Source: Eriocheir sinensis (lineage: Eukaryota > Arthropoda > Malacostraca > Decapoda > Varunidae). Taken from it: a stretch of DNA of 64,000 nt. The notes below the pieces were generated by a model, which saw only the letters and a program-made list of their open reading frames with translations, did no database searches and had not been told where the DNA came from. Made by a program: the position numbers and the translations under genes. Location of the stretch: assembly GCF_024679095.1 (NCBI RefSeq), contig NW_026111283.1:471001-535000 (forward strand), given 5' to 3'. Positions 1 to 13,694 of this stretch are shown here, piece by piece (position 1 is the first letter of the stretch; each line of letters opens with the position of its first letter).

Positions 1-2044
1 TACAAAAAACACATGAAATGATGTAAATACGTACAAAAATATATATGTACAAAATACACATTAAATACGTAATTTAAATTCTCGTCAAAATAAATAAACA
101 AAATCTCAATAAAAGAATGTGTATTTTTATGAAAATAAATATACCAAATACACATAAAATTAGGTAAATTTGTATTGAAATACATATACAAAATACACAT
201 AAAATAATGGAAATTTGAATGAAAATATATAAACATATACACTTAAAATAACGTAAATTTGTATCAAATATATATACAAAATACACATTAAATAATGTAA
301 ATATGTATAAAAAAAATATATACAAAACACAAATATAATAATGTAAAATCGTTTCAACAATAAATACACAGAATATTAATAAAATAATGTAAATTTGTAT
401 GAAAATAAAGATGCAAAATAGCCATAAAATAACGCATTTTTTATAAAAATATATATACCAAAATACACATAAAATATTAAAATTTGTATTAAAATAAATA
501 TAAAAAATGCACATACTATAAGGTAAATTTGTATTGAAATAGATATGTAAAATACATATAAAACAATGTAAATTTGTTTCAAAATATATATACGAATGCA
601 CATAAAATAACGTAGACTTCTAAAAAAATATATACAAAATACACATAAAATGAAGTAAATACGTATAAAAAAAATGAATACAAAATACACATAAAAATCG
701 TATTAAAATAAATAAACAAAATACCAGTAAAAGAAAGTGTATTTGTATAAATATGAATATACAAAATACACATAAAATATTGTAAATTTGTATAAAACTA
801 AATACAAAAATACACAGAAGTTATTAAATTTGTACGAAAATATATATACAAAATACAGCTAAAATAAGCTAAACTTGAATTGAAATGTACATACAAAATA
901 CATAAAATAATGGAAATCTGTATCAAAATATTTATACAAATACATATAATAACGTAGATTTGTTTAAAAATATATAAACAAAATACACATTAAGTAATGT
1001 AAATACGTATAAAAGATATGTACAAAATACACATATAATCATGTAATTCGTATCAAAATAAATAAACAAAATAGCAATAAAATAACGTAAATTTGTATGA
1101 GAAAACATATACAAATAACGCAAATTTCTATAAAAATATATGTACAAAAATACACATAAAATAAAGTAAATTTGCATAAAAATATATATACAAAACACAC
1201 ACTAAATAATGTAAATGCGTACATAAAATAACCTATATTTGTATAAAACTATATACAAAAATACACAAAAATAATTTAAATTTGTTTGAAAAGAAATATA
1301 CAAAATACACATAAAATTAGGTAAATTTGTATTGAAATACAAATACAAAATACACATCAAATAATGTAAATTTGAATGAAAATATATAAACAAATACACT
1401 TAAAATAACGTAAATTTGTATAAAATATACAGGCAACATACACATTAAATAATGTAAATGTGTATAAAAAAATATATACAAAAAACAAATAGAATAATGT
1501 AAAATCGTATCAAAATAAATACACAAAATATTAATAAAATAATATAAATTTGCATGAAAATAGAGATGCAAAATACCCATAAAATAACGCATTTTTTATA
1601 AATATATATATATACCAAAACACACATAAAATATTTGAATTTGTATTAAAATAAATATACAAAATGCACACACAATAAGGTAAATTTGTATTGAAATAGA
1701 TATGCAAAATACATATAAAACAATGTAAATTTGTATCAAAATATATATACGAAAACACATAAAATAACGCAGATTTCTATAAAGATATATATACAAAATA
1801 CACATAAAATGAAGTAAATACGTATAAAAAAATGTGTACAAAATACACATAAAATAATGTAAACTCGTATTGAAATAATTAACAAAATACGAATAAAAGA
1901 ATGTGTATTTGTATAAATATAAATATACAAAATACACATAAAATAACGTAAATTGATATAAAAGTATATACAAAAATACACAAAAGTATTTAAATTTGTA
2001 TGAAAATAGATATACAAAATACACATAAAATAACTCATATTTAA

Positions 2045-2047
<3 letters not shown>
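1..2047 (-). repeat. 45-bp AT-rich satellite, A-form block with a higher-order array
   Basis: Tandem 45-bp monomers, A-rich strand on top. Each monomer has four roughly 11-bp boxes: ACAAAATACAC, ATAAAATAATG, TAAATTTGTAT and GAAAATATATAT. Neighbouring monomers differ by diagnostic changes (TTAGGTAAATTTG, AACGCATTTTTTA, AATACACAGAATATTAAT, GAATGTGTATTTG), and these return in the same order about 1.16 kb later. For example, the ACAGAATATTAAT type lies near 365 and its ACAAAATATTAAT counterpart near 1521, and the TTAGGTAAATTTG type lies near 157 and 1317. This makes a higher-order repeat of about 26 monomers. Long frames here translate to Y/I/F/C-rich nonsense and are not genes. Confidence 0.93.
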
Positions 2048-2434
<387 letters not shown>

Positions 2435-5400
2435 AAAAAAAATAAAAATTACACCAAGACACATAAAATATTTGAATTTGTATAAAAATAAATATACAAA
2501 ATGCACATACAATAAGGTAAATTTGTATTGAAATAGATATGCAAAATACATATAAAACCATGTAAATTTTTTTCAAAATATATATACGAATACACATAAA
2601 ATAACGTAGATTTCTATGAAAATAAATATACAAAATACATATAAAATGAAGTAAATACGTATAAAAAAAGGTATACAAAAGACACTTAAAATAATGTAAA
2701 CTCGGTTGAAAATAAATAAAGAAAATACTAATAAAAGATTGTGTATTGTATAAATATAAATATACAAAATACAAATAAAATAACGTAAATTTATATAAAA
2801 CTATATGCAAAAATACACAAAAGTAGTTAAATTTGTGTGAAAATAGTTATAAATATATACAAAATACACATAAAATTAAGTAATACGTATAAAAAAAATG
2901 TATACAAAATACACATAAAATAATGTAAATTCGAATTAAAATAAATAAACAAAATACCAATAAAAGAATGTGTATTTGGATAAATATAAATATACAAAAT
3001 ACACATACAAAATAAACATAAAATAAGGTAGATTTGTAATAAAATATATATACAAATACACATAAAATACCATGAATTTGTATAAAAATATATATTCAAA
3101 ATAAATATTAAATAATGTAAAAGCGTATAAAAATATATATACAAAGTACATATAAAATGAAAATTAAGATGCAAAATACCTATAAAATAAGGCATTTTTT
3201 ATAAAATTATTGATACCAAAATACACATAAAATATTTGAACTTGTATTAAAATAAATATACAAGATGCACATACAATAAGGTAAATTTGTATTGAAATAG
3301 ATATGCAAAATACATATAAAATAATGTAGATTTGTTTCAAAATATATATACGAATACACATAAAATAACGTAGATTTCTATAAAAATACATATACAAAAT
3401 ACACATAAAATTAAGTAAATACGTATAAAAAAATGTATACAAAATACACATAAAATAATGTAAATTCGTATAAATGTAAATAAACAATATACCAATAAAA
3501 GAATATGTATTTGTATAAATATAAATATACAAAATGCACATAAAATAACGAAATTTATATAAATCTATATACATAAGATAACGCAAATTTCTATAAAAAA
3601 ATATGTACAAAAATTAACATTAAATAAATTTGAATAAAAATATATATACAAAACACACATTAGATAATGTAAATGAGTATAAAAATATGTATACAAAATA
3701 CCTATGAAATAATCTAAATTCGTATCGAATTAAATTAAGAAATACCAATAAAATAATGTAATTTTGGATGAAAATATATATACAAAATACACATAAAATA
3801 ACCTAAATACAAATACAAATATACACATAAAATAATTTAAAATTGAATGAAATAAATATACAAAATAAACATAAAATAAGGTAAATTTGTAATGAAATAT
3901 ATGAAAAAATACACATAAAATAATATAAATTTGTTTGAAAATATATATACAAATACACATTAAATAACATGAATCTGTATAAAATTTGTATCAAAATATA
4001 TACTTATACACACAATAAAATAACGTAATTTTTTTATGAAAATGTATATACAAAATACACATAAAATAATTTAAATACGTAGAAAAATATATACAAAAAA
4101 CACATAAAATAATGTAAATATGTATGAAAATATATAAACAAATACACATAAAATAATATAAATTTGGATAAAATGTATATACAAAATGAGCATTAACTAA
4201 TGTAAATATGTATAAAAAAAATATATACAAAAAACACATAGAATAATGTTAAATCGTATCAAAATAAATAAAGAGAATATCAATAAAATAATGTAAATTT
4301 GTATGAAAATAAAGATGCAAAATATCCATATAATAACGTATTTATTTGCAAAATATATATACAAAATACATATAAAATAATTAAATTTGTATTAAAATAA
4401 ATATACAAAATGCACATACAATAAAGCAAATTTGATATTGATATAGATAATATACTATCAATGTAAATTTGTATCAAAATATATATACGAATACTCATAA
4501 AATAGAGTAAATTTCTATGAAAATATACATACAAAATAGATATACAAAATACACATATAACTAGTTAAACTTGTATTTAAATACATGTACAAAAAACACA
4601 TAAAATAATGTAAATTTGTATGAAATGAAAACAAATACATTTTATATAAAATATATATACAAAATACACATACAATAATGTAAAATCATATCAAAATAAA
4701 TACACAGAATATCAATAAAATAATATAAATTTGTATGAAAATAAAGATGTAAAATACCCATAAAATAAAGCATATTTTTATATGAATACATATACAAAAA
4801 TACACATAGATTAATCAAATTTGTATTAAAATTAATATACAAAATGCACATACAATAAGGTAAATTTGTATTGAAAAAATATGCAAAATACACATAAAAC
4901 AATGTAGATTTGTTTCAAAATATATATACGAATACACATAAAATAACGCAGATTTCTATAGAAATATATATACAAAATACACTTGAAATAATGTAAATAC
5001 GTATAAAAATATATATACAAAATACACATTAAATAATGTTAATTCGTGTCAAAATAAATAAACAAAATATCATGAAAAGAATGTGTATTTGTATGAAAAT
5101 AGATATACAAAATACACATAAAATAACCTAAATTTGTATAAAACTAACAAAATACACAAAATAATTTAAACTTCTATGAAAATAAATATACAAAAAACAT
5201 ATAAAATTAGGTAAATTTGTATTGAAATACATATACAAAATACACATAAAATAATGTAAATTTGAATGAAAATATATAAACATATAGACTTAAAATAACG
5301 AAAATTTGTATCAAATATATATACAAAAAACACATTAAATAATGTAAATATGTATAAAAAAATATATACAAAACACAAATAAAATAATGTAAAATCGTAT

Positions 5401-5815
5401 CAAAATAAATACAGAAAATATTAATAAAATAATGTAAATTTGTATGAAATGAAGATGCAAAAATACCCATAAAATAAACGCATTTTATAAAAATATATAT
5501 ACGAAAAACATAAAATATTAGGTTTTGTAAAAATAAATGAATATACAAAAATACACAAAAAAATAGCTAAATTTGAATTGAAATATATAAAAAATACACA
5601 TAAAATAATGTAAATTTGTATCAAAATATACTTATACAAATACACATATAATAACCTAAATTTGTATAAAAATATATAAACAATACACATTAAATAATGT
5701 AAATACGTATAAAAATGTACAAAATACACAAATAATAATGTAATTCGTATCAAAATAAATAGACAAAATACCAATAAAATAATGTAAATTTCTATGAAGC
5801 TTGTATACACATATA
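2435..5815 (-). repeat. 45-bp satellite, A-form block
   Basis: This block continues the A-form array with the same monomer types, in an order that no longer follows the simple 1.16-kb array. The segment at about 3160-4220 is an inverted copy of about 41.25-42.29 kb (and so of 62.17-63.2 kb). The segment at about 4640-5160 is an inverted copy of about 40.44-40.94 kb. Monomers lacking their middle boxes mark internal deletions, for example near 3570-3600 and 4610-4650. No gene-like sequence is seen. Confidence 0.9.
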
Positions 5816-6711
5816 CATAAATAACGCAATTAGAAATATATTTAATAGAATATCATATTTAAAATATTTAATGAATATTTTGTATATATATATTTAAAAT
5901 ATTTATAATAATATTTTGTATATATATTTATCCAAATTTACGTTATTTTTATATATGTATGTACTGCCTGAAATTTACATTATTTAATTTGTGTTTTGTA
6001 TATATATTTTTCAATAAATTTAATTTATTGTATGTTTTTTGTATATTTATTTTAATACAAATTTAATTTTTTATGTGTATTTCTTATATATATTTTATAA
6101 ATAAAAAATGTGTTATTTTATTAATATTTTGTGTATTTATTTTCATACAAATTTACATTATTTTATTATTCTGTTTATTTTGTATTTATTTTGATATTTA
6201 CATTATTTAATTTGTATTTTGTGTTATATATTTTATACAAATTTACGTTATTTTATGTATTTGTATGTATTTTCATTCAAATTTACATTATTTTATGTAT
6301 TTTGTGTATGTATTTCAACACAAATTTACCTAATTTTATGTGTATTTTGTATATTTATTTTCATACAAATTTAAAATATTTTTGTGTATTTTGTATATAG
6401 TTTGATACAAATTTAGGTTATTTTATGTGTATTTATATATATATTTATACAAACACACATTCTTTTATTGATATTTTGGTTATTTATTTTGACACGAATT
6501 TACATTATTTAATGTGTATTTAGAATATATTTACATATAAAACAGTATTTTACTTAAATTTTTTATCATGTATTTTATATATATATTTTTCCTTAAATCT
6601 ACTATGTGTATTTCGTATATTTATTTACGGAAAAATTTACGAATACACACATAATATAACGTAGATCTCTATAAAATATATTTTTGTGTATTCTGTATTT
6701 ATTTTGTACAT
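5816..6711 (+). repeat. Decayed satellite, mainly T-form, scrambled
   Basis: After a degenerate stretch at 5816-5935 (repeated AAAATATTT and ATATTTTGTATATAT), T-form monomers run to about 6625. They are followed by about 50 bp of A-form and a short T-form piece ending at the junction TTTTGTACATAGAATAATG near 6700. Monomers here are more diverged, shorter and more irregularly spaced than elsewhere. The 6690 junction is a relic of the type seen intact near 12258 and 35903. Confidence 0.8.
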
Positions 6712-7145
6712 AGAATAATGTAAATCATTATCCAAAGTAATTGCACCAGAATATCAATAAAGAGTAAGCCACATACAATAGGTAATTTTATTGAAAAAAA
6801 AAGGCAAAATACATATAAAACAGTGTAGAATTTGATTCAAAATATGTATACGAATACACATAATATAGCATGGTCTATGAAATATATGTATTAGTACACA
6901 TAGAGTATGTAGTACACAAAAATATATATATAAAATACCTTATTAAATGATAACAAATTCGTGTCAAAATAAATAAGCAAATATCATGAAAGAGATGTGT
7001 ATACAAAATACATGATGCAATACGTATAAAATATATATAAATACATGTAAGTAATATATAAGTGTGTCAAAATAAATAAACAAAATATCCTTGAAAAAGA
7101 ATGTGTATTGTATGTAAATAAATAATAGATAATAAATTTGTATTA
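6712..7145 (-). repeat. Decayed satellite, A-form, left flank of the LINE
   Basis: Broken A-form monomers with many small indels and unusually high G content for this array (GTAAGCCACATAC, AGCATGGTCTATG). It runs up to the LINE poly(A) end at 7146. The decay is strongest next to the retroelement, suggesting an old part of the array that is no longer homogenised. Confidence 0.8.
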
Positions 7146-7157
7146 TTTTTTTTTTTT
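7146..7157 (-). other. LINE poly(A) tail
   Basis: Twelve T residues on the plus strand, equal to a 12-base A run at the 3' end of the minus-strand element. It directly abuts satellite sequence (AATAATAGATAATAAATTTG). This fixes the element's orientation and its 3' border. Confidence 0.85.
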
Positions 7158-7172
7158 ACAGCAAAGGGGGAG

Positions 7173-7245
7173 CAGTTCAAGGGCACAGTTCAAGGCACAA
7201 AAAAGAAAGTAAGCATTAATAAAAAAAGTAAGCATTAATAAAAAA
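7173..7245 (-). repeat. Two short tandem duplications in the LINE 3' tail
   Basis: CAGTTCAAGGGCA at 7173-7185 is followed at once by CAGTTCAAGGCAC. Further in, about 20 bp containing AGTAAGCATTAATAAAA is present twice in tandem (about 7204-7245). Short tandem repeats in the 3' untranslated tail are common in LINEs and also arise after insertion. Confidence 0.8.
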
Positions 7246-7249
7246 GCGC

Positions 7250-9140
7250 CACTTCACCTGCTCCTAAAAGAGAATCCAAAGAAGGTATTGCCGAAAGATA
7301 GGTCCAGTTTCAGGGAGGAGAGGGTGTCCTGATACCCTCCTCTTGAAAGGATTCAAGTCGTAGGCAGGAGGAAATACAGATGAAGGAAGATTGTTCCCAG
7401 AGTTTACCAGCTGTGAGGGGATGAAAAGAGTGAAGATGCTTGGTTAACTCTTACATAAGGGGTTTTGGACAGTATAGGAGGATGAAGGCATGGTAGAAAG
7501 TCCCCTGAGGTGCAGCAGGGGCCGCCCGGGAGGGGGAGGCATGCAGTTAGCTTAAGTTCAGAAAGGCAGTCAGCGTTTAAATATCGATAGAAGATATGAA
7601 GAAGAGGCAACATTGGCGGCGTGAGATTTAAGAGGTGAGAAGACTATCAGTATGAGGAGGAGAGCTGATGAGACGAAGAGCCTTAGCCTATCCACTCTGT
7701 CCAGAAGAAGAGCTGTGTAGTGGGGAGCCCCCCACACACATGAGATGCATACTCCATACTGGCCGAGGGAAGGACAAGGGCCCCTGTATGGACAGCAACT
7801 GTGCAGGGAGAGAACTGGCGGAGACATTTACAGAACCCAGCCTCGAGAAGCTGATTTAGTAAGAATGAGATGAAGTTTTCAGTTGAGATTTTGAGTTAAG
7901 AGATGAGACCGAGGATGTTTAGTGTTGAGGAAGGTGATAGCTGGGTGTTGTGTCAAAGAATAGGGGATAGTTATTTGGAAGATTGTGTCGAGTGGATAGG
8001 TGGAGAAGCCTGTGTTTTTGAGGCGTTGAAGGACACAGGTTCTTCTTGCCCCAATCGGAAATAATAATGGGGGCTGGCTAAGCAGTTCTGCAGCCTCCAG
8101 CCTTGAAGTCGTTAAGTTTCCTGAAGGGTGGATCTTCTATTAAAAGAAGTTGAAGTAATGCAGGAGTGAATCATCGGCGTAGGAATGGATAGGACAGTTC
8201 GTTTTGGAAAAGATCATCAGTGAACAACAAGAAAAGAGTGGGAATAGGACAGAACCCTGTGGGACAGGTTCTGCCACTGTTAATAGATTTAGGGGAAGAA
8301 CAGTGACCGTCTACCACGGCAGAAATAGAGACAGTCAGAAAGGAAACTGGAGATAAAGGGTACAGAGAGGATAGAAACCGTAGGAGGGTAGTTTAGTAAG
8401 CAAAGATTTGTGCAGACCTATCAAAGCTTTTGATATGTCCAGCGCAATAGTAAAGAGTTTCACCGAAACAGCTGAAGAGGATGACCAAGAGTCAGTTAAA
8501 ACTGGAGATCACCAATAGAACATATGCGGAACCTTTTAGCGATCAGATGATGAAAGGTCAAGCGGAAAGGTGCTTTTGAATCTTCCAGTTGGGGATTGAT
8601 TCCGCTTTAGATAAACAGAAAGAAAGCAAACAATAGGACAGTAGTTTGAGGGATTGGGGTCACCCTTCTTGGTACAACAGGCTGTATGAAGGCATACTTC
8701 AGCAAGAAGGAAGGTAGATGTCGACAGGCAGAGGCAAAAGTTTGACCAGGCAGGGTGACTGGCACAGGAGGCACAGTTTTTTAACCCGGTAGCAGCGACG
8801 GGCCAAATTTGCAGGCTTTTACCGTGTAACCAGCAGCGACGGGGCCAAGGATTTGCGCCATGATAGCAGAAACCCCAAAAATAGATGATACATAAACTGA
8901 TCACAAATGCTTTGATATATACATGAAATGGTTTGTGTGAGTGATGATTTTCTCATTTTTCTCGCTTAGAGGACCAATAAGAAACATGATCCCAACTGCT
9001 ACTGGGTTACATAGACAATAGGAGGCACTCCATCAGTTCCATAAGCCTTCTGAGTATTGAGTCAGAGAGGTACAGAAAAACATCATTTTAAAGTATCTTT
9101 ATAATGAAAGCATAAAGGAGTCAGAGGGGGATGAGAGAGT
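7250..9140 (-). pseudogene. Reverse transcriptase remnant of the LINE (C-terminal ORF2 part)
   Basis: Reading the minus strand in shifting frames, the landmarks in order are: QKAYGTDGVPPIV (9010-9052), KNCASCASHPA just past the MITE, CLSTSTF, KKGDPNPSN (about 8643-8670), ALDISKA (about 8420-8446), HKSLLTKLPSYGF, VVDGHCSSPKSINSG (about 8275-8325), VPQGSVL (8246-8266), PTLFLLFTDDL, and the catalytic YADDS box with LLHYF after it (8167-8181 and on). The C-terminal part holds FYRYLNADCLSEL (about 7560-7610) and FPPAYDLNPFKRRVSGH (about 7325-7375). The family-typical ALDISKAFDRVW is broken by two single-base losses, and there are several more frameshifts and in-frame stops. About 550 codons of relic remain where an intact protein would have roughly 900-1,000. 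It is inactive. Confidence 0.9.
8782..9009. mobile_element. MITE with TA target duplication, inside the LINE
   Basis: About 228 bp bounded by inverted ends. TAACCCGGTAGCAG (8782-8795) and CTGCTACTGGGTTA (8996-9009) are complementary at 13 of 14 positions. The outermost TA on each side is read as the duplicated target, the Tc1/mariner pattern. It splits the LINE reading frame: VPPIV lies on one side and KNCA on the other. Removing the element with one TA restores an uninterrupted frame across the join, so the borders are supported independently of the inverted repeats. Inside, AGCAGCGACGG occurs twice 41 bp apart (8791 and 8832). The element is too short for a transposase and must have moved using one encoded elsewhere. 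Confidence 0.85.
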
Positions 9141-10993
<1,853 letters not shown>

Positions 10994-11203
10994 TTACGAA
11001 AATTTGAATAAAAATATATACAAAAAAACAAAAAAATAAATTTCAATTTGTATGAAAATAGATATACAAAATACACATATAATTAGTTAAATTTGTATTT
11101 AAATACATGTACAAAATACACATAAAATAATGTAAATTTGTATGAAATGAAGACAAATTCACATAAAATAACGTACATTTGTATAAAATAGATATACAAA
11201 ATA
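10994..11203 (-). repeat. Short inverted satellite insert (left arm)
   Basis: About 210 bp of A-form monomers between T-form blocks. It includes TTAGTTAAATTTGTATTTAA and ATGAAGACAAATTCACAT, also seen at 9160-9260. The same nested flip is present, inverted, in the right arm at about 36956-37152, so it pre-dates duplication of the arms. Confidence 0.88.
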
Positions 11204-12258
11204 ATTTTATGTGTATTTTGTATATTTATTTTCATACAAATTTAAATTATTTTTGTGTATTTTTGTATATTTTATGTTTATTTTGTATGTGTATTTTGTA
11301 CATTTATATTTATACAAATACACATTCTTTTATTGGTATTTTGTTTATTTATTTTGTTTCGAATTTATATTATTTTATGTGTATTTTGTTTACATTTTTT
11401 ATACGTATTTACCTAATTTTATGTGTATTTTGTATATATATTTTTATAGAAATCTACGTTATTTTATGTGTATTCGTATATATATTTTGAAACAAATTTA
11501 CATTGTTTTATATGTATTTTTGCATATCCCTTTCAATAGAAGTTTACCTTATTGTATGTGAATTTTGTATATTTATTTCAATACAAATTTAAATATTTTA
11601 TGTGTATTTTGGTATATATATTTTTATAAGAAATGCGCTATTTGATGGAATTTTGCATCTTTATTTTCATACAAATTTACATTATTTTATTAATATTCGG
11701 TGTATTTATTTTGATACGATTTTACATTATTCTATTTGTTTTTTGTATATATATATTTTATACATATTTACATTATTTAATGTGTATCTTGCATATATAT
11801 TTCATACAAATTTATTATCTATTATTTATTTTTATACAAATACACATTCTTTTCATGATATTTTTTTATTTATTTTGACACGAATTTACATTACTTAATA
11901 TGTATTTTATATATATATTTTTATACGTATTTACATAATTTCATGTGTATTTTGTATATATATTTATATAGAAATCAACGTTATTTTATGTGTATTCGTA
12001 TATATATTTTGAAACAAATTTACACTGTTTTATTTGTTTTTTGCGTTTTTTTTCAATTCAAATTTACCTTATTGTATGTGTGCATTTTGTATATTAATTT
12101 TAATACAAATTTAATTATTCTATGAGTATTTTTGTATATGTATTAAAAAAAATGCTTTATCTTATGGATATTTTGCACCTTTATTTTCATACAAATTTAA
12201 ATTATTTTATTGATATTCTGTGTACTTATTTTGATACGATTTTACATTATTCTATGCA
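11204..12258 (+). repeat. 45-bp satellite, T-form block (left arm)
   Basis: T-form monomers running to the junction TCTATGCATAACAAAAATAA. It matches inverted 35.9-36.95 kb. The part from about 11600 parallels 14740-15030 directly. Confidence 0.9.
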
Positions 12259-13694
12259 TAACAAAAATAAATACAGAATACACAAAAATAGATATGCAAA
12301 ATACATATAAACAATGTAAATTTGTTTAAAAATATATATACGAATACACATGAAATAAGGTATATTTCTATAAAAATATATATACAAAATACAAATAAAA
12401 TTAAGCAAATACGTATAAAAAATGTATACAAAATACACATAAAATAATGTAAATTAGTATCAAAATAATAAACAAAATACCAATAAATGAATGTGTATTT
12501 GTATAAATATATATATACAAAATACACATTAAATAATATAAATTTGTTTAAAACTATACAAAATACACATGAAATAATGTAAATACGTATAAAAATATAT
12601 ATACAAAATACACATTAAATAATGTAAATTCAAGTTAAAATAAATAAACAAAATATCAATAAAAGAATGTGTATTTGTATGAAAATAGATATACAAAATA
12701 CACATAAAATAACCTAAATTTGTATCAAACTATATACAAAAATAAACAAAAATATTTTAAATTTGTATGAAAATAAATATACAAAATACACATAATATTA
12801 GGTAAATTTGTATTGAAATACATACTCAAAATACACATAAAATAATGTAATTTTGAATGAAAATACATAAACAAATACACTTAAAATAACGTAAATTTAT
12901 ATAAAAAAATATGTACAAAACACAAATAGAATAATGTAAAATCGTATCAAAATAAATACACAGAATATTAATAAAACAATGTAAATTTGTATGAAAATAA
13001 AGAAGCAAAATACCCATAAAATAACGCATTTTTTTATTCATAAAAATATATATACCAAAATACACATCAAAAAATTAAATTTGTATTAAAATAAATATAC
13101 AAAATACACATACAATGAGCTAAATTTGTATTGAAATAGATATGCAAAATACATATAAAAGAATGTAAATTTGTTTCAAAATATATATACGAATACACAT
13201 AAAATAACGTAGATTTCTATAAAAATATATATACAAAATACACATAAAATGAAGTAAATACGTATAAAAAAATGTATACAAAATACACATAAAATAATGT
13301 AAATTCGTATCAAAATAAATAAACAAAATACCAATAAAAGAATGTGTATTTGTATAAATATAAATATACAAAATACACATAAAATAACGTAAATTTATAT
13401 AAAACTATGTACAAAAATACACAGAAGTAATTAAATTTGTATGAAAATATATACAAAATACACACAAAATAAGCTAAATTTGAATTGAAATATATATACA
13501 AAATAAATGAAATAAAGTAAATTTGTATCAAAATATTTATACACATATAATAACGTAAATTTGTATGAAAATATAGAAACAAAATACACATTAAATAATG
13601 TTAATACGTATAAAAAAATATGTACAAAATACACATATAATCATGTAATTCGTATCAAAATAGATAAACGAAATACCAATATAATAATATAAAT
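12259..13694 (-). repeat. 45-bp satellite, A-form block (left arm)
   Basis: This is the clearest place to measure the monomer. The CACAT/CCAAT starts fall at 13196, 13241, 13286, 13331 and 13376, exactly 45 bp each. The block matches inverted 34.5-35.9 kb; its first 190 bp translate identically to the right-arm copy at 35723-35914. It ends at the junction GTATGAGTAAACGTGTATG. Confidence 0.95.

Larger units (their letters stand above)
7146..9140 (-). mobile_element. 5'-truncated non-LTR retrotransposon (jockey-like LINE)
   Basis: This is the only stretch of normal base composition in the window. On the minus strand it reads from about 9140 through reverse-transcriptase motifs to a 3' untranslated end, and finishes in a 12-base A run (T run 7146-7157 on top). 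That is the layout of a LINE copy inserted by target-primed reverse transcription. The 5' part (ORF1, endonuclease) is absent, as in most LINE insertions. Both flanks are satellite. A candidate target duplication AATTTGTAT lies at 7135-7143 and 9142-9150, but this string occurs in most monomers and cannot be trusted. The clade is assigned from protein motifs only; jockey or CR1-like are both possible. Confidence 0.9.

Noticed and set aside
7146..9140. Functional gene in the G+C-richer island, including the plus-strand frame at 7668-7859
   Set aside because: The minus strand explains the island fully as a broken reverse transcriptase. The plus-strand frame is the shadow of that relic and has no homology that I recognise.
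7146..9140. Endogenous virus or LTR retroelement
   Set aside because: There are no long terminal repeats, protease or integrase motifs. The poly(A) end and the motif set around YADDS are those of a non-LTR element.
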